Shown here: positions 28,529 to 39,017 of the stretch, piece by piece | How the letters are laid out: the number at the start of each line of letters is the position of its first letter | Position numbering within the stretch: the first letter of the stretch is position 1 | Assembly: GCA_029834535.1 (NCBI GenBank) | Contig: JAQMWT010000136.1 | Span: 62,001 to 126,000, forward strand | Source: Chrysophaeum taylorii | Lineage: Eukaryota; Sar; Pelagophyceae; Pelagomonadales; Pelagomonadaceae | DNA length: 64,000 nucleotides | Direction of reading: 5' to 3' | The notes under the pieces: model-generated | What the model was told of the DNA's origin: nothing | Databases searched by the model: none | Seen by the model: only the letters and a program-made list of their open reading frames with translations | Position numbers and translations under genes: made by a program

Positions 28529-30008
28529 TTAGAGTTGCTTTGGTTTGAGTATTTTGTAGAGGACGGCGTCGATGATGCCCACGGTGGTAAAGGTGCCGCC
28601 GACGATAGCGCAGACCGAGGTCACGAAGTCGTACCAGCGTCGACCCTTGGACGAAACCAAGACAGCCATCGGCGACAAATCGTAAGAGAATTTGGCCTCC
28701 GGAACGTCGTGCTCCTGATAGTGCATGATCTGTGACTGGGCGAGCATCTGGTAGCCGACGATCTCGCGCGTCTTGGACATCATGCCGCCGACCTCGAAAT
28801 GCGTCGAGACGACTTTCGAGTAGTGATGGTGTGCTTGATGGTAGTCCTTATTGACGAACCGGAGACCGTCGAGGGGGTGGTTCTTCTGGAATTGGGGGTA
28901 CCGCGAGACCTTGCGAGCGATGTCGCGATCGAGGGGTGTCCCAAAGCTGAGGTGGTTGACGACGTGGGAGAGATTGGTCATGGCCGCGTTCAGGTTGTGC
29001 AGCTTGGATCGCGCTTCGACGTGGAAGTTTCCGGGGACGCGGTTCACGAGGACGTATCCGGAAAGCATGCACCCCGGATGCTCCTTGATCTCGAGCATGC
29101 GCTGCTTGCGACGGGGGTGCCAGTCCTGCATCGTCTTCTCGAGCTCCACCTTCTGCTTGAGGAAGTCGACGAACGCCGTCACGGTGCGGTCTTGCTTGTA
29201 GTCGATACCGTACTGCTTGCCGTCCTTGAAAAACCGGAGCGTCGGGAAGGCCTGGATCCGTTGGGCTCCGCAGAGGTTTCGGTTCGCGACGCAGTCGACC
29301 TTGACGACGTCGACGTCGATCGCGTCTCTGCCCGCCTCGTTCACCCTCTCCACCTCCTCGGCCAGCGCTTCCCAAGTCGGTTCGAGCCGTTGGCACCAGA
29401 TGCACCATGGCGCGAAGAAGTTGACGAACACGTACGGATTCTCCTTCAAGTACTCGTCGAACTCGGCCTCGGACAACGACGGCGCGTGCACGCCGTTCGC
29501 GTGCAGAACGTGAAGTTCCGGGTGATGATCGTCGTGCGCGATGTCCCGCTGCTCGCGGTTCCTTCCCTGGAATATCATCCGCTTCCCGTTCTCGTCCAAC
29601 TGCCACTTCTCCACATTCTTCGTCACGTTCATCGTGTTCGTCCCCAACACGTCGACGACGTCTACGACCGCGTAGTCGCACTGCAATTGCATCATCGTGA
29701 TGTTGAAATTAATTCGGAGCAAAGTCTCGGCGTTCGTGTCGAGGGTCACCCCCGTCTCGATCGTCGTGCTCATAAAGGCCCACAGCTCCACGACGAACAG
29801 CACGATCATAAAAAACCTAAGACGACCAACCTGTTGTTGCCACCATCAAGCTGCATATTCCTTTACCCGGCAGTCACCGAAAGCGCGGCGCCGACCACGG
29901 TCGCCTCGGTTAGGTCCGTCGGAATCTTACGAAAAAAGTCCACCTGTGCCTTGTGCTCGTCTCCTTCTCAACGAACCGACGCACCATCTTAAGGCCGCCC
30001 CCCGCCAT
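28529..30008 (-). CDS. PDI-ERGIC fusion protein (PDIL5-4-like), three exons
   Basis: 464 residues from exons 30008-29985, 29949-29867 and 29816-28529. The joined N-terminus reads AQVDFFRKIPTDLTEATVVG and then a membrane helix, as in ERGIC3 and plant PDIL5-4 proteins. After the first ERGIC part comes a thioredoxin domain with active site WCIWC (about 173-177) inside FFAPWCIWCQRLEPTW, then the ERGIC C-terminal domain (NLSHVVNHLSFG, FSYDLSPMAVLV) and a second membrane helix (CAIVGGTFTTVGIID). These proteins cycle between ER and Golgi in COPII vesicles and combine cargo transport with dithiol chemistry. The CxxC is intact. Without the two small introns the first membrane segment would be incomplete. 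Confidence 0.9.
29817..29866 (-). other. 50-nt spliceosomal intron in the PDI-ERGIC gene
   Basis: On the minus strand the exon ends GCCGG, the intron begins GTAAAGG and ends CGTCTTAG, and the next exon begins GTTTTTTATG. Removing 50 nt restores a continuous membrane helix and the ERGIC N-terminal pattern. Confidence 0.85.
29950..29984 (-). other. 35-nt intron (or 41 nt) in the PDI-ERGIC gene
   Basis: Begins GTGCGTC directly after an ATG codon and ends CACAAG; an alternative acceptor 6 nt further (GCACAG) keeps the same frame. Removal connects the start MAGGGLKM to AQVDFF or VDFF. The unspliced frame has a TGA immediately upstream of the conserved block. Confidence 0.65.
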
Positions 30009-33000
30009 ACTTTGACGACGACGGCGGCGAAAAGCTAGCTCTATAAAACCGCGTTCCGTTTGACTTGCCGTTTGGTTTGCTTATGACGTCACCAAACATC
30101 CGAAGATTTACCCGATTGATTTATTTGCGTTGTATCGACAACAACTCGCGCGGCATTGTTGTCGTTGCCAGCGCTTTGTGATCATCATTTACGTCCGACA
30201 TGCTGTGAAGGCTCACAAGCGGGGATCATCAACGTTTCTGCTGATGATGGATGAGTGGGAAGGGAAAAAGCGCCGAAGTTCCAGGCGATGGCGAAGAAGA
30301 CTACGGCAAGAAGGAATGGGGTCTCCTGCAAGACTAATAAGACCTCCCTCCTATGGGTTTCCTCTATGGCGAGGCGTGTCTTGTAAGGAGGACTCACCAC
30401 CCTGGACTTTGCGTGTGTCCATCTGCCATCGTAATGGACGCCACCTTTCGAACACGAAAAAAGCTATAGTTATTCCGGCCACCAGAGCCGAGCTGCTCGA
30501 CAAGGACTTGCCGGCATGTTCTTACACTCAAAGGCGGAGTCGCACAACCACGCTTTGAGCGCGGACAGGAGCCGCCCTTTCAACACGCTGACGACGATGA
30601 GGCCGACGCAGACAGGTTGTTTGTTGCCAAGGATCATTCGTGGCATTAACGCGACATCATCGGAACGCCGCGTCAGCTGATATTCTATCACTAAGATCGC
30701 CAACTAGACAAAACGTGCCTCTGCCTGGCAGTTTCGTCACTGCGCAGTGATGGGTGTGTGCCCCCCCAAAAAAAAGAGGCCTCCCTCCTGGCAGGAGTTT
30801 GGGGGGGGGCTCGGTATGGAAGGTTCCAAAGTCACGTATTGTTGCGCGGACGATGGTAGTAGGGGGGCTCTCGTTCCCTGGACACGTCTATTGTATGATG
30901 CGATCGATTGACGACTTGATGACAACTATGCACTCAATATTTTTTATGTCGCGAGCGGCCTTTTCTACGAACTAGGGCGAAGCAAGCAGGGGGCGCAAGA
31001 GAAGGACATAAACTGGACAAAGGAGGAGAACCTACGCGGGCGGCACGACGAGATGAGATGTAGCAGAGAAGGAGAAGGGGAGATAAACACAGAAGGTGGG
31101 GGAGGGTGTGCGCGTGACTCAAATCCCATCATCATCATGAAGGAAGGATCTACGGTGACCCTGCTCTTTGCTGCACGCGGGCATCGTGGTGTGCCTATCG
31201 AGGGCATGCAGACATCTCTTCTAACTAATAATCCCTGGGGGGTTATTATACTACTGAGCACGCGCACACAAAATCTCTGAGTTAGCTCTCTAGGCCTGCC
31301 GGCGTTTAGAGCGCGTGGGAAAGCTTGCGGAGCCGCCCACAGGTCGACCGATCCTTTAGTAAGCGGGGAAATCGCCCACGATCGACCTCCCCGAGCGATT
31401 TTTCGAGGTACTACACCGTCGGTCGCGCGTCTCTGGAGCTCGTTCAAGCACTCGGAGAGCTGAGATTGAACGATGATGGACCTGACAGCGGGTTGTGGGC
31501 CAGAGAAGGATGCGATGGAGACCGAGGACGCTCGGCCTATGCTGGACGACATGGATATCAACGATCGGATTGGGAGCCAGGCGCCGGGGGGCTGCAGTAT
31601 GACCGTCGGCAACGAGTTCGACGGGCCGCACTTTTCGCTCGCCGCGCTCATCGATGTCGAATTCGAAGTCGTCGTGCGCCTCTGTCGGGCGCACAACTGG
31701 CTGGACGTTTTTGTCGCGGGGTACGACGGTCCCGGCTTTTTTCTTTCGTCCGTCTGCGTCCGTTTCGCTAGCCATCGACCTCGATCGACGCCGCACTCCA
31801 GGGTCGCGTGTTCCCCTCTGATGATGACACGCAAAGGGAGCGGCGTGCGGCGACAGATCGGCTTCGTGCGATGGCTCCTCGTAGACCCGACGCTGCGGAT
31901 GATGGTGCGAGTGATCAGATTCTGCCTCTTCGTACTGTTGGCGTACCGGGTACCCGACGTCGACGACGTGGGTAGCGGAATCTCAGCGATGACGAGCGCC
32001 GCGCGGTCGGCGAAGCTGTTTTTTTCGAAGGAACGAGGGCGGCGCCTACAGCCGCCTTGCGCCGCCAGGGGTTGGACGTCGACGGAAGACGAGGCGGCAG
32101 ACTCTGAGTCGGAGGTGAAAGAGGAGGCCACCGCGCGTCGTCGCTCTCGACGACGACACAGCTCGGCGCCAAGGGCGGCTGACGGCTCATCAAGCACGGG
32201 CGGGAAGCGCCCTCGCGCTCCGGGGACGACGCCAGGGCACGAGCCGTGTTCTCGCGATGGGATCCAACCTCGTAAGCTGGAGACGGGTGGCGAAACCGAC
32301 GACGCGTCGCGGCAACAGATGACCGACGCCCAGCCGCCGCCATAACAGGCACCACAAGTTCCAGGCGACTGCGGTGCGGAGTACCTGCTGACGCGACTCG
32401 AAGAAGCTGGACGGCACTACGCTGCCTCTACATCGTCCCCTCGCTCCGCGAAAGGATCCACGACGAGCTCCACATCATAAACCACCACTCACGTCGCTCC
32501 AGGTAGTGCAGGAGAGCCCGGAACGAGCGGCGATGCCACGAGCCGGCTCTCCCCGACCCTCCACGCAACCATCTTAGCTCAACGCCCTCTCATCCCCTAG
32601 AGACGAGACCATGAAAAGAAAACTAGACCCTATCTCTCTCTCCCCAAGGTGCCAGCCACATCAGACGAAATATCCTGCCCTTGAGAGACTTCTGTATACA
32701 ACGAAACCGAGATTTCGTAAACACGTACAAACTTTCAACAACTGCTCTTTGACTGCTTTTCATCCCGCAACATCGTCAGCAAAGCCGAAGGCTCGTGCGC
32801 CGCGAGTCTCGATGCGAAGTCGGCGAGGAGGTCGCGTCGCCGATGTCGTCCTCGCGGAAGCGTTTCGCGCGCAGCCATAAGTAGTGGTCGGAGAAGCTCT
32901 AATCGACGTTTGGGAGTCAGGTCCGCCGCATCATCATCTTCTTCTCCGGCACTGGTGCTTTGGTACGAAAGTCGAACGGCATCAAGTTCGGCCTGTACGC

Positions 33001-34407
33001 GCAACGGAATTCTTCTTGCTGGGCGGTGATCTCGTCATCTTTCTCGTCCAGCGCGCAATACGGGCCGTCGACTGTCGCGAGTAACGACTTCGCCAGAGCT
33101 TCATATAATCACGGAGCCGCTTTTTCAGCTCCTCAAAACTCAACTCCGCGTCCATCTCGTCGCGGTATTCGCCGTCATCTTTCTGACCACTCGTACGACT
33201 CTTCTGGCGAGGCGTAGTGGCGTAGCTAAGCCCGTGTTGGACGCGTCGCTTGTTCCCAGACGACGGCGTCGGCGACGGGCTTCGAACGCGGCCGGTGTCG
33301 GTGCTCTGCACGACCGGGGCTACCGTCGTTGTCGGAGCCGGCAGAATCGCAAGCGCTGGCTCACGCGAAAGGCTGCGGGCTTGTTTTCGCCGGTCCGTGG
33401 TCCAAAACGTCTCGTTCGTAGCCACCGGAAACGGAATTCGGTCGGCCACGGCAGCATCTCTCCCTCCAGCAAGATGACGTAGGCACAGCGCCACTCCTTG
33501 CTCAGAACGTAGTGGCGCCGGTAGACGCCATTCGCGTTGTCGATGATTCGCCAGATTTCAGGCGCTGTCCAAGCGCCGAATTCAGGGAGTCGATCCTCGT
33601 GCGTCTCGGAGGTTCTTCGACCGGTCGCGTGCGAGGAGGGCCTTCATTAGGCGCCAATCCGACCAGGCCTGCCGGCGCGTGCCGGTGGCCAGTACTGCCT
33701 TCACCAGCGGGGGATCCTTTCTGTCGAGAGCGAAAAAACGCGGCATGGCACGTGCTCGAGCAGGCGTAGCGGGTCACGATGGGCAGCCTATAGGGAACAC
33801 CGCCGCAACCCACAGGCCCGGGGAAAGATCCCGACGACGTGGCCTTGAGTATTCCCTAAAGGCCCTCGGCGGTCGGGCAGGGCGGCCTCAAACGTGCCGA
33901 GCTAGGGTTTGGACGGATTTTCGCGACGGCTTTCGAACGAGTGCCGCTGGTCTCGATGTACCCCGGCGCGCGTCGTAGCCCAAGGCGAGAGGGTCGGCGA
34001 CGTGTTCCCACCTCGCACGACTGCGCTCGGCGCAGCAGTCCTCCGTAGACGCAGGGAATAGGACCAGAGGGTGCTGATCCTGATTCCGAAATATGCGCTG
34101 CAACGTCAGAATCTCTCTCTCTCTCTCTCTTAAGGCTGATGACGTCAAGGTGACTCAATCTTTTTAGAAAGCTAGAGGAAGTCGTGTATTAAAATTGAGC
34201 TTTTTGTCTGTTTCAAGGTGTGGGAACACGTGGCACAAAAAAGGGTCTAGTGTCGCATGATTATTAGAGCACAAAGTGTGGCACCGAGTTTTTTGGTGTA
34301 CGTTTGTAGTTGTTGTTGCTTCATTGAAGATTTGTATTCAAGAGATATATTGTGCTGTGAGAGACGTTGATATTGTGCCGGGCCGGTGCTGGGCGACTGC
34401 ACCGGCT
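30009..34407. other. Gene-poor 4.4-kb region
   Basis: No intact gene can be supported. A TATA-like TTTTATAG lies on the minus strand about 35 bp upstream of the PDI-ERGIC ATG. Long overlapping ORFs at 30965-32345 on opposite strands have no recognised domain and mutually exclusive frames. The right part (about 32735-34100) contains broken minus-strand coding remnants. A (CT)n tract sits at 34110-34130. Confidence 0.5.
32735..33494 (-). pseudogene. Degenerate minus-strand coding remnant
   Basis: Protein-like stretches follow each other in order but in different frames: ELSFEELKKRLRDYMKLW (about 33140-33090), ALDEKDDEITAQQEEFR (about 33057-33008), and, after a one-base shift at about 33005, LRVQAELDAVRLSYQS, continuing to a stop at 32735. 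Upstream (about 33590-33420) another stretch with YRRHYVLSKEWRCAYVILLE is visible. The helical charged segments suggest one former coiled-coil protein. The family is not recognised and unrecognised small introns are an alternative. Confidence 0.35.
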
Positions 34408-34839
34408 ATGTCAGAGAGGGCGCCCAGGGCCAGGAGACGGCGGATGCCGGTCGAAAAAGAGACGCCAAAGAGGAAAGGGGGGAAGAAGAAGAAGGCGGTG
34501 CGACAAGAGGGGTGCCCCCCCGAGGCCCCACTCGAGGAAACGGCGAGGGTGAGCCCGTCAGGGCGAGGACGCAAAAAGACGTCAGAGTCGCGGCGGCGGC
34601 GCAAGCCACCCCGGAGACCAGAGCCCGAGGAGCCGGCGCGGGTGTCTCCGAGCGAATCTGGGGACGAGAGACGAAAGGAATGGGCGACGCAAATCGCAGA
34701 AGTGGCGACCTCGAGCAGCGCGTCGTCGTCGTGCGACGCCGTCCACTACGACGTCCAAGAGGACGACGAGGACCTCTCCAGGCACCTCCTTCTCATCTAC
34801 GAGACGACCGACGATCTCCTGCGACAGCACGCGGCCTTG
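34408..34839 (+). CDS. Probable 5' exon of the kinase gene
   Basis: From the ATG at 34408 the frame encodes 144 residues: a strongly basic, low-complexity N-terminus with repeated EEPARVSPS/EETARVSPS units, then an acidic helix ending LLLIYETTDDLLRQHAAL. At 34840 the sequence GTAAGTTG is a consensus splice donor in phase 0. The helix content matches the LLEQHERMREHAEEE found just upstream of the kinase domain at about 35412, suggesting that the two belong to one protein. The acceptor is unresolved (candidates near 35290-35400). Confidence 0.45.
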
Positions 34840-35428
34840 GTAAGTTGTCGGCCTTATCCGATTTATCTCAGCAGAAAATTGTGACGAGAGCGACATCACC
34901 CCTGTGCCGCGACGAGCTGCACAAGCGAAGAAAGTACATCTGAATGAGGATAGTATTCTCGATCCGACTTTTTACTCTTTGACGACGGGATCCTCCTGCT
35001 CTTCTTCTCTTCTTTTCGCCCCTTCCCTCTCCTGGCCGACGGCCCTCCTCTGTGCGTTGTTACCCTCCCCGAGCCGTAGAAGTAGAATGCATCATGTCCC
35101 ATTTTTTCGAGGAGTCTCCTTCCTCCCTTGGCAGGAAGCACCGCTGCTTGCTGCTGCCAGGGTGTGCGCTTAGTTTTTTTCTTTCTTTCTTTCTTTCTTC
35201 TTCTTTGTTGTGTTCACGCGGCTGTGCCCTTCCGTTTCTCGGTCGCCCACGTTTGTGCTTTTCCCAACTTCAAACCAACTCAAAACGTATCCAGAATGCT
35301 GACGACACTCGATCCGGGAGATTCCTGCGCAAGATACGAGAGACCTTACAAAGATACGCAAGACCTGCCACACAGCCAAACATCCCCTTCTTGGCATTCA
35401 AGCATCCCTGCTTGAACAACACGAGCGA
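34840..35428 (+). other. Presumed intron with long pyrimidine tract
   Basis: Starts with the donor GTAAGT and contains (CTTT)n/(TTC)n pyrimidine runs at about 35170-35205. If real it is about ten times longer than the 35- and 50-nt introns of the PDI-ERGIC gene, or it conceals a further exon. Confidence 0.35.
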
Positions 35429-36745
35429 ATGCGGGAGCACGCCGAGGAGGAGGTGGAGTCCCCCGGACGGCCGCTCAAGCTGTCACCCGTCAGGACTGTC
35501 AGCTTTGACGACGCCGGGTCACTCCTAAGGATTAACCAATACCAAATGTTGAAGCCTTTGGGCAAAGGGAGCTTTGCCGAAGTTTATTTGTGTTGCGACG
35601 TGAAATCCAAGACCGAGTACGCGGTCAAAATCTTCAACAAGTCGTTGTTGAGGCGCAAGCGGACGATGGAGCGCACCGTCGACGGTATCCACGTCCACTC
35701 CGAGCTCGAGAAGGTGGAGAGGGAAATCGCAATCATGAAGAACTTGTCGCATCCAAACCTCGTCTGCCTGTACGAGGTGATTGACGACCAGGAGGACGAC
35801 CAGCTCTACATGTTCATCGAGTACGTCGAGATCGGGCCGGTCATGACGTACGACAAGGCCGCGCGAGCGTTTCGCTCTATCGTCACCGGCGGCGTCTGCT
35901 GCGAGAAGAGCTCGTGCCAATACCTGCTCGACATTGCGGCGGGACTCAGGTTCCTTCACATGCACCACATCGCGCACCGAGACCTCAAGCCCGACAACGT
36001 ACTTCTTTCGCTGAGCGGCCACGTGAAGATTGCCGACTTTGGCGTCGCGCACTTCTTCCAAACCGACGCGAACAAGGCCATCCAGACGGTCGCCTTGCTC
36101 GAGCGCTCCGAGAGTCGGGCCCAAATTTGCGAGACCCAGGGAACCTACTGCTTTTGGGCGCCCGAGATGGTCGAGGTCGAGAAGTCCTTCAACGCTTACG
36201 CGTGCGACATGTGGGCTGCCGGCGTTTGCTTCTACATTTTCCTCGCCGGCGAGCTCCCTTTCTACGACGAGGCCGTCACCGAACTCTTTGATAAAATACG
36301 CCGCGCCGACCTTACGCTACCCGAAACGCTGAGCCAAGACACGCATCGAATTCTTACCGGACTTCTGCAGCCCGACGTTAGGAAGCGCCTCACCGTCCAA
36401 GATCTCGAGGCCGACCCCTTTCTCGAACGAATCTCGGCAACGTTTGTCGCCTCCGACCACCTCGGCAACTTTGCCACAAGAACCAGGTCTTCCAGGTTGA
36501 GGAGCCCTGTCGGCTCGCCCCGGACGAGCAGACACGCCGACCGACCTTCCCATTACCGCAAGCACTTCGATTGGTCCAGCAATTACGGCAGGCACCAATC
36601 GGATATCGAGACCACCTTTGCGAAAATGCACACCAAGTCGAAAGAAGTTTGTCAAGGAGTCATGCACAAGGTCTACACAATCACGTCCAGTGGCACGAAG
36701 CGCCTCTCTAGCCGACGGAAAGACACCTCGTCACCGCGAGGTTGA
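35429..36745 (+). CDS. CaMKK-like Ser/Thr protein kinase
   Basis: 438 residues from the first in-frame ATG; the real protein probably continues upstream. The kinase domain spans about 38-333: LGKGSFAEV (44-52), the ATP lysine in AVKIF (67), a basic insert between strand 3 and helix C, the catalytic loop HRDLKPDN (183-190), DFG (203-205) and WAPE. YEVIDDQEDDQLYMFIEYVE followed by IGPVM closely follows the hinge of Ca2+/calmodulin-dependent kinase kinases, which activate AMPK/SnRK1-type kinases by phosphorylating the activation loop. The C-terminal 100 residues are Ser/Arg-rich and could hold a calmodulin site, but none is obvious. ELM, TOS or SAK1-type kinases are close alternatives. Confidence 0.85.
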   Translation: MREHAEEEVESPGRPLKLSPVRTVSFDDAGSLLRINQYQMLKPLGKGSFAEVYLCCDVKSKTEYAVKIFNKSLLRRKRTMERTVDGIHVHSELEKVEREIAIMKNLSHPNLVCLYEVIDDQEDDQLYMFIEYVEIGPVMTYDKAARAFRSIVTGGVCCEKSSCQYLLDIAAGLRFLHMHHIAHRDLKPDNVLLSLSGHVKIADFGVAHFFQTDANKAIQTVALLERSESRAQICETQGTYCFWAPEMVEVEKSFNAYACDMWAAGVCFYIFLAGELPFYDEAVTELFDKIRRADLTLPETLSQDTHRILTGLLQPDVRKRLTVQDLEADPFLERISATFVASDHLGNFATRTRSSRLRSPVGSPRTSRHADRPSHYRKHFDWSSNYGRHQSDIETTFAKMHTKSKEVCQGVMHKVYTITSSGTKRLSSRRKDTSSPRG

Positions 36746-39017
36746 TATTCCTTCCTCGCGCGGTCGTCGTTATTCGCTGCGCCTGACATCACCGCATCTG
36801 ACCCATCGTGCGCGATGCTCACCATCCTTTTTCCCACGACTCTTGCGCGACCTGCGCGCGCTTCCGCCCCACTCCTCCTCCCGGGACTCTCTCTCCCTTG
36901 AATGATGAGCCTTCTCGTCTGGGTAGCTATAGCCCGTACGTGAACGACCATTAGACCCGGCCCCTCTCGAGAGTCGAAAACAACCACCCATGGACATGAA
37001 ATGCCAGCTCTGGTCGCCGTCGACTACCGGAGTTTTTTCGATGCGATGACACGCGCTTGCCGCGAAACTCGCATCGTGTCGATCAGTCTGCTGGGCACCA
37101 CTATATGTCGCCAGCACCATCTCTCCTCCTCCCAGCGAACGAGTGCTCCAGACTGCAGATCGTGTTTTCTGTTCTTTGATCCCGGCTTGCAACGAGCCTA
37201 AGGCTAAGAAGATCAGGCGCCTGAGTGCGCAGCATATAATTTATTTAAGCTGCCTTTCCAAGCGGCGTCGTACGTATATGGCTCGTAGCAACCTGGCCAA
37301 AAGGTCAAAGTCAACCAACGATCAAAGCCAGCACTGCTTTCTTCTTCTTCTTCTTCTTCGTAATTAGGTGTGTGGAGGCAAAATCACCAGAACGCAGACG
37401 TACTACAAAGCAGCAAGGCCTGGCGCAGGACGTAGTTAACGATTCTGAGCTCGAGAAGAGGCTCGCAACCAACCACCGAGAGACGATGGCAGGCGAAGAA
37501 CACAGCAAACAGCGTCGGAGTCCCCTGCGAGTAGTCTTGACTATGTGAGTGAATCGCATACTTCCAAGCTACAATCTCCGCATGTTCATGGTGGTGTTCT
37601 TGATGATGGATTGGGATGACCTCAAGTCGCCACGACGACAACGCGAGGGAGGGAGTGGTACGAAGAGTCCCTTATCGACGTGGCCCGAGGATGTGTTGTT
37701 CTGGGTAGGGGCGTGATCGTGGGTTCGATCAGTGTCGCGCGGTACGAGGGATGCGAACACGGTTTTATTGCACGAACCCGCGCATCACCGTCGGGCTCAG
37801 CGTGTTTGCCTGGTCGATTCACGAACGAAATTCAGTCTGATTTTCGCGGTTTTAGGTGGCGGAATATCGGTCTGCCGCCGGCGCAAAGCACGACGGCAAC
37901 ATCGTCGCTCGACGCGCGGCACGGGCATTTGCCTTTTAATCCCTACGACACTTGAGAGCCGTCTCAGTCTCGACGGTTGGATCTCGAAGACCAATGCTCC
38001 CATCGTCGACTTCTCGGACTTGGGTTTCCTCGCGCGTGGGGCCCTCGCGTTACCGGGACCTCGCTGCTATAATCGAACGCAACGTCCAGCACGTCTTTCC
38101 CGACACTTTGCATGGAAACTCCTCGGCGATGTCATGCCACATGGTCTGGTCCCCTTATACGTTTTTTTCTGCGCCACGAGCTGTCGTCTCCGCTTATGAC
38201 GCTCTCATTTTTGGCACTCGACTCACCGTCGACTAGTATACTGTCCTCGCTTTCGTGCCTCGCAAAGTCAGGTTCGCTGGAGGCGTCGACTTTCGTCGTC
38301 CGGCGTACGTATCGCACTGCTATCGTCCTCGAGGCCGTCAATTTTTTTGAATTGGACAAGAGCTCTTCATTTCGCGCGCGACATTCAGTTTTATGGCCTC
38401 ATCATAAGCCACCAAGCCCTTTTGTCGCCGCCGCCTTCCTCCCTGTTTTTCTCGGTTTTGATGTCACCTCCTCGTCTTCGCTAGGACGACCGTAGAAGCT
38501 CGTTCTTCTTCCGCAAGCTCGTGACCGATTTTGACTCGGATCTTCACAAAGAACACGCACTCGTACTTTAAATGGGCCGCCTCTTTCTCTACGTCATCCT
38601 CTCTAACTGCCACGAAGGCGCGCAATGCCAAATATGCGTCTGCAAAGTGGAGCAAACCCCATCAAGCTGACGGCGCCGCTGGAAGAAGGTGACCGCAAAC
38701 CAACGTCGGCCACATGGCAGAAATGCGTGCGCAAGAAGGGTCATCCGCACCCGCTCCACACCGCGCCACAAGGCCATCAGCAAGATGTTGGAACAGCGAG
38801 TCGACAAAGACGCGAACTGGGAAGAAGAAGAAGAAGATTCGTGGCGTTCCGGTACCCAACGGCGGACTCGGAATTGCTCGTCCGTTAACTTAACTCTCCC
38901 TTGAGATCCACCGAAAATGATAGTATAGTATGCGATAACAATAAGTCTTGATCCGAAGCAAGAGTGAATCCCGAGGCACGAAGCACCAAAGCAAGGACAG
39001 GCGAAGGACCACCGAGT
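36746..39017. other. Gene-poor 2.3-kb region
   Basis: No intact gene. A minus-strand stretch near 38060-38145 has a SANT/Myb-like look (WHDIAEEFPCKVSGKTCWTL) but its frame breaks immediately upstream. 38605-38790 is a dispersed repeat shared with the left end of the window. A (TTC)n run lies at 37340-37358. Confidence 0.5.
38605..38790 (+). repeat. Dispersed repeat, composite match to 2085-2195 and 1473-1550
   Basis: The left half matches 2085-2195 directly and the right half matches the reverse complement of 1473-1550. The two halves are contiguous here. Identity is high over 20-30 base blocks, with small indels. Confidence 0.6.

Noticed and set aside
28799-29992. 397-codon plus-strand ORF
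   Set aside because: Antisense shadow of the PDI-ERGIC gene, which has clear domains on the other strand.
30965-32345. Long overlapping ORFs (410 codons minus, 290 codons plus)
   Set aside because: They are mutually antisense, low in domain-like content and Arg/Ser/Pro biased, as expected for chance ORFs in GC-rich DNA.
38060-38145. SANT/Myb-like peptide WHDIAEEFPCKVSGKTCW
   Set aside because: The frame breaks directly upstream and no second helix set or repeat supports a Myb domain.
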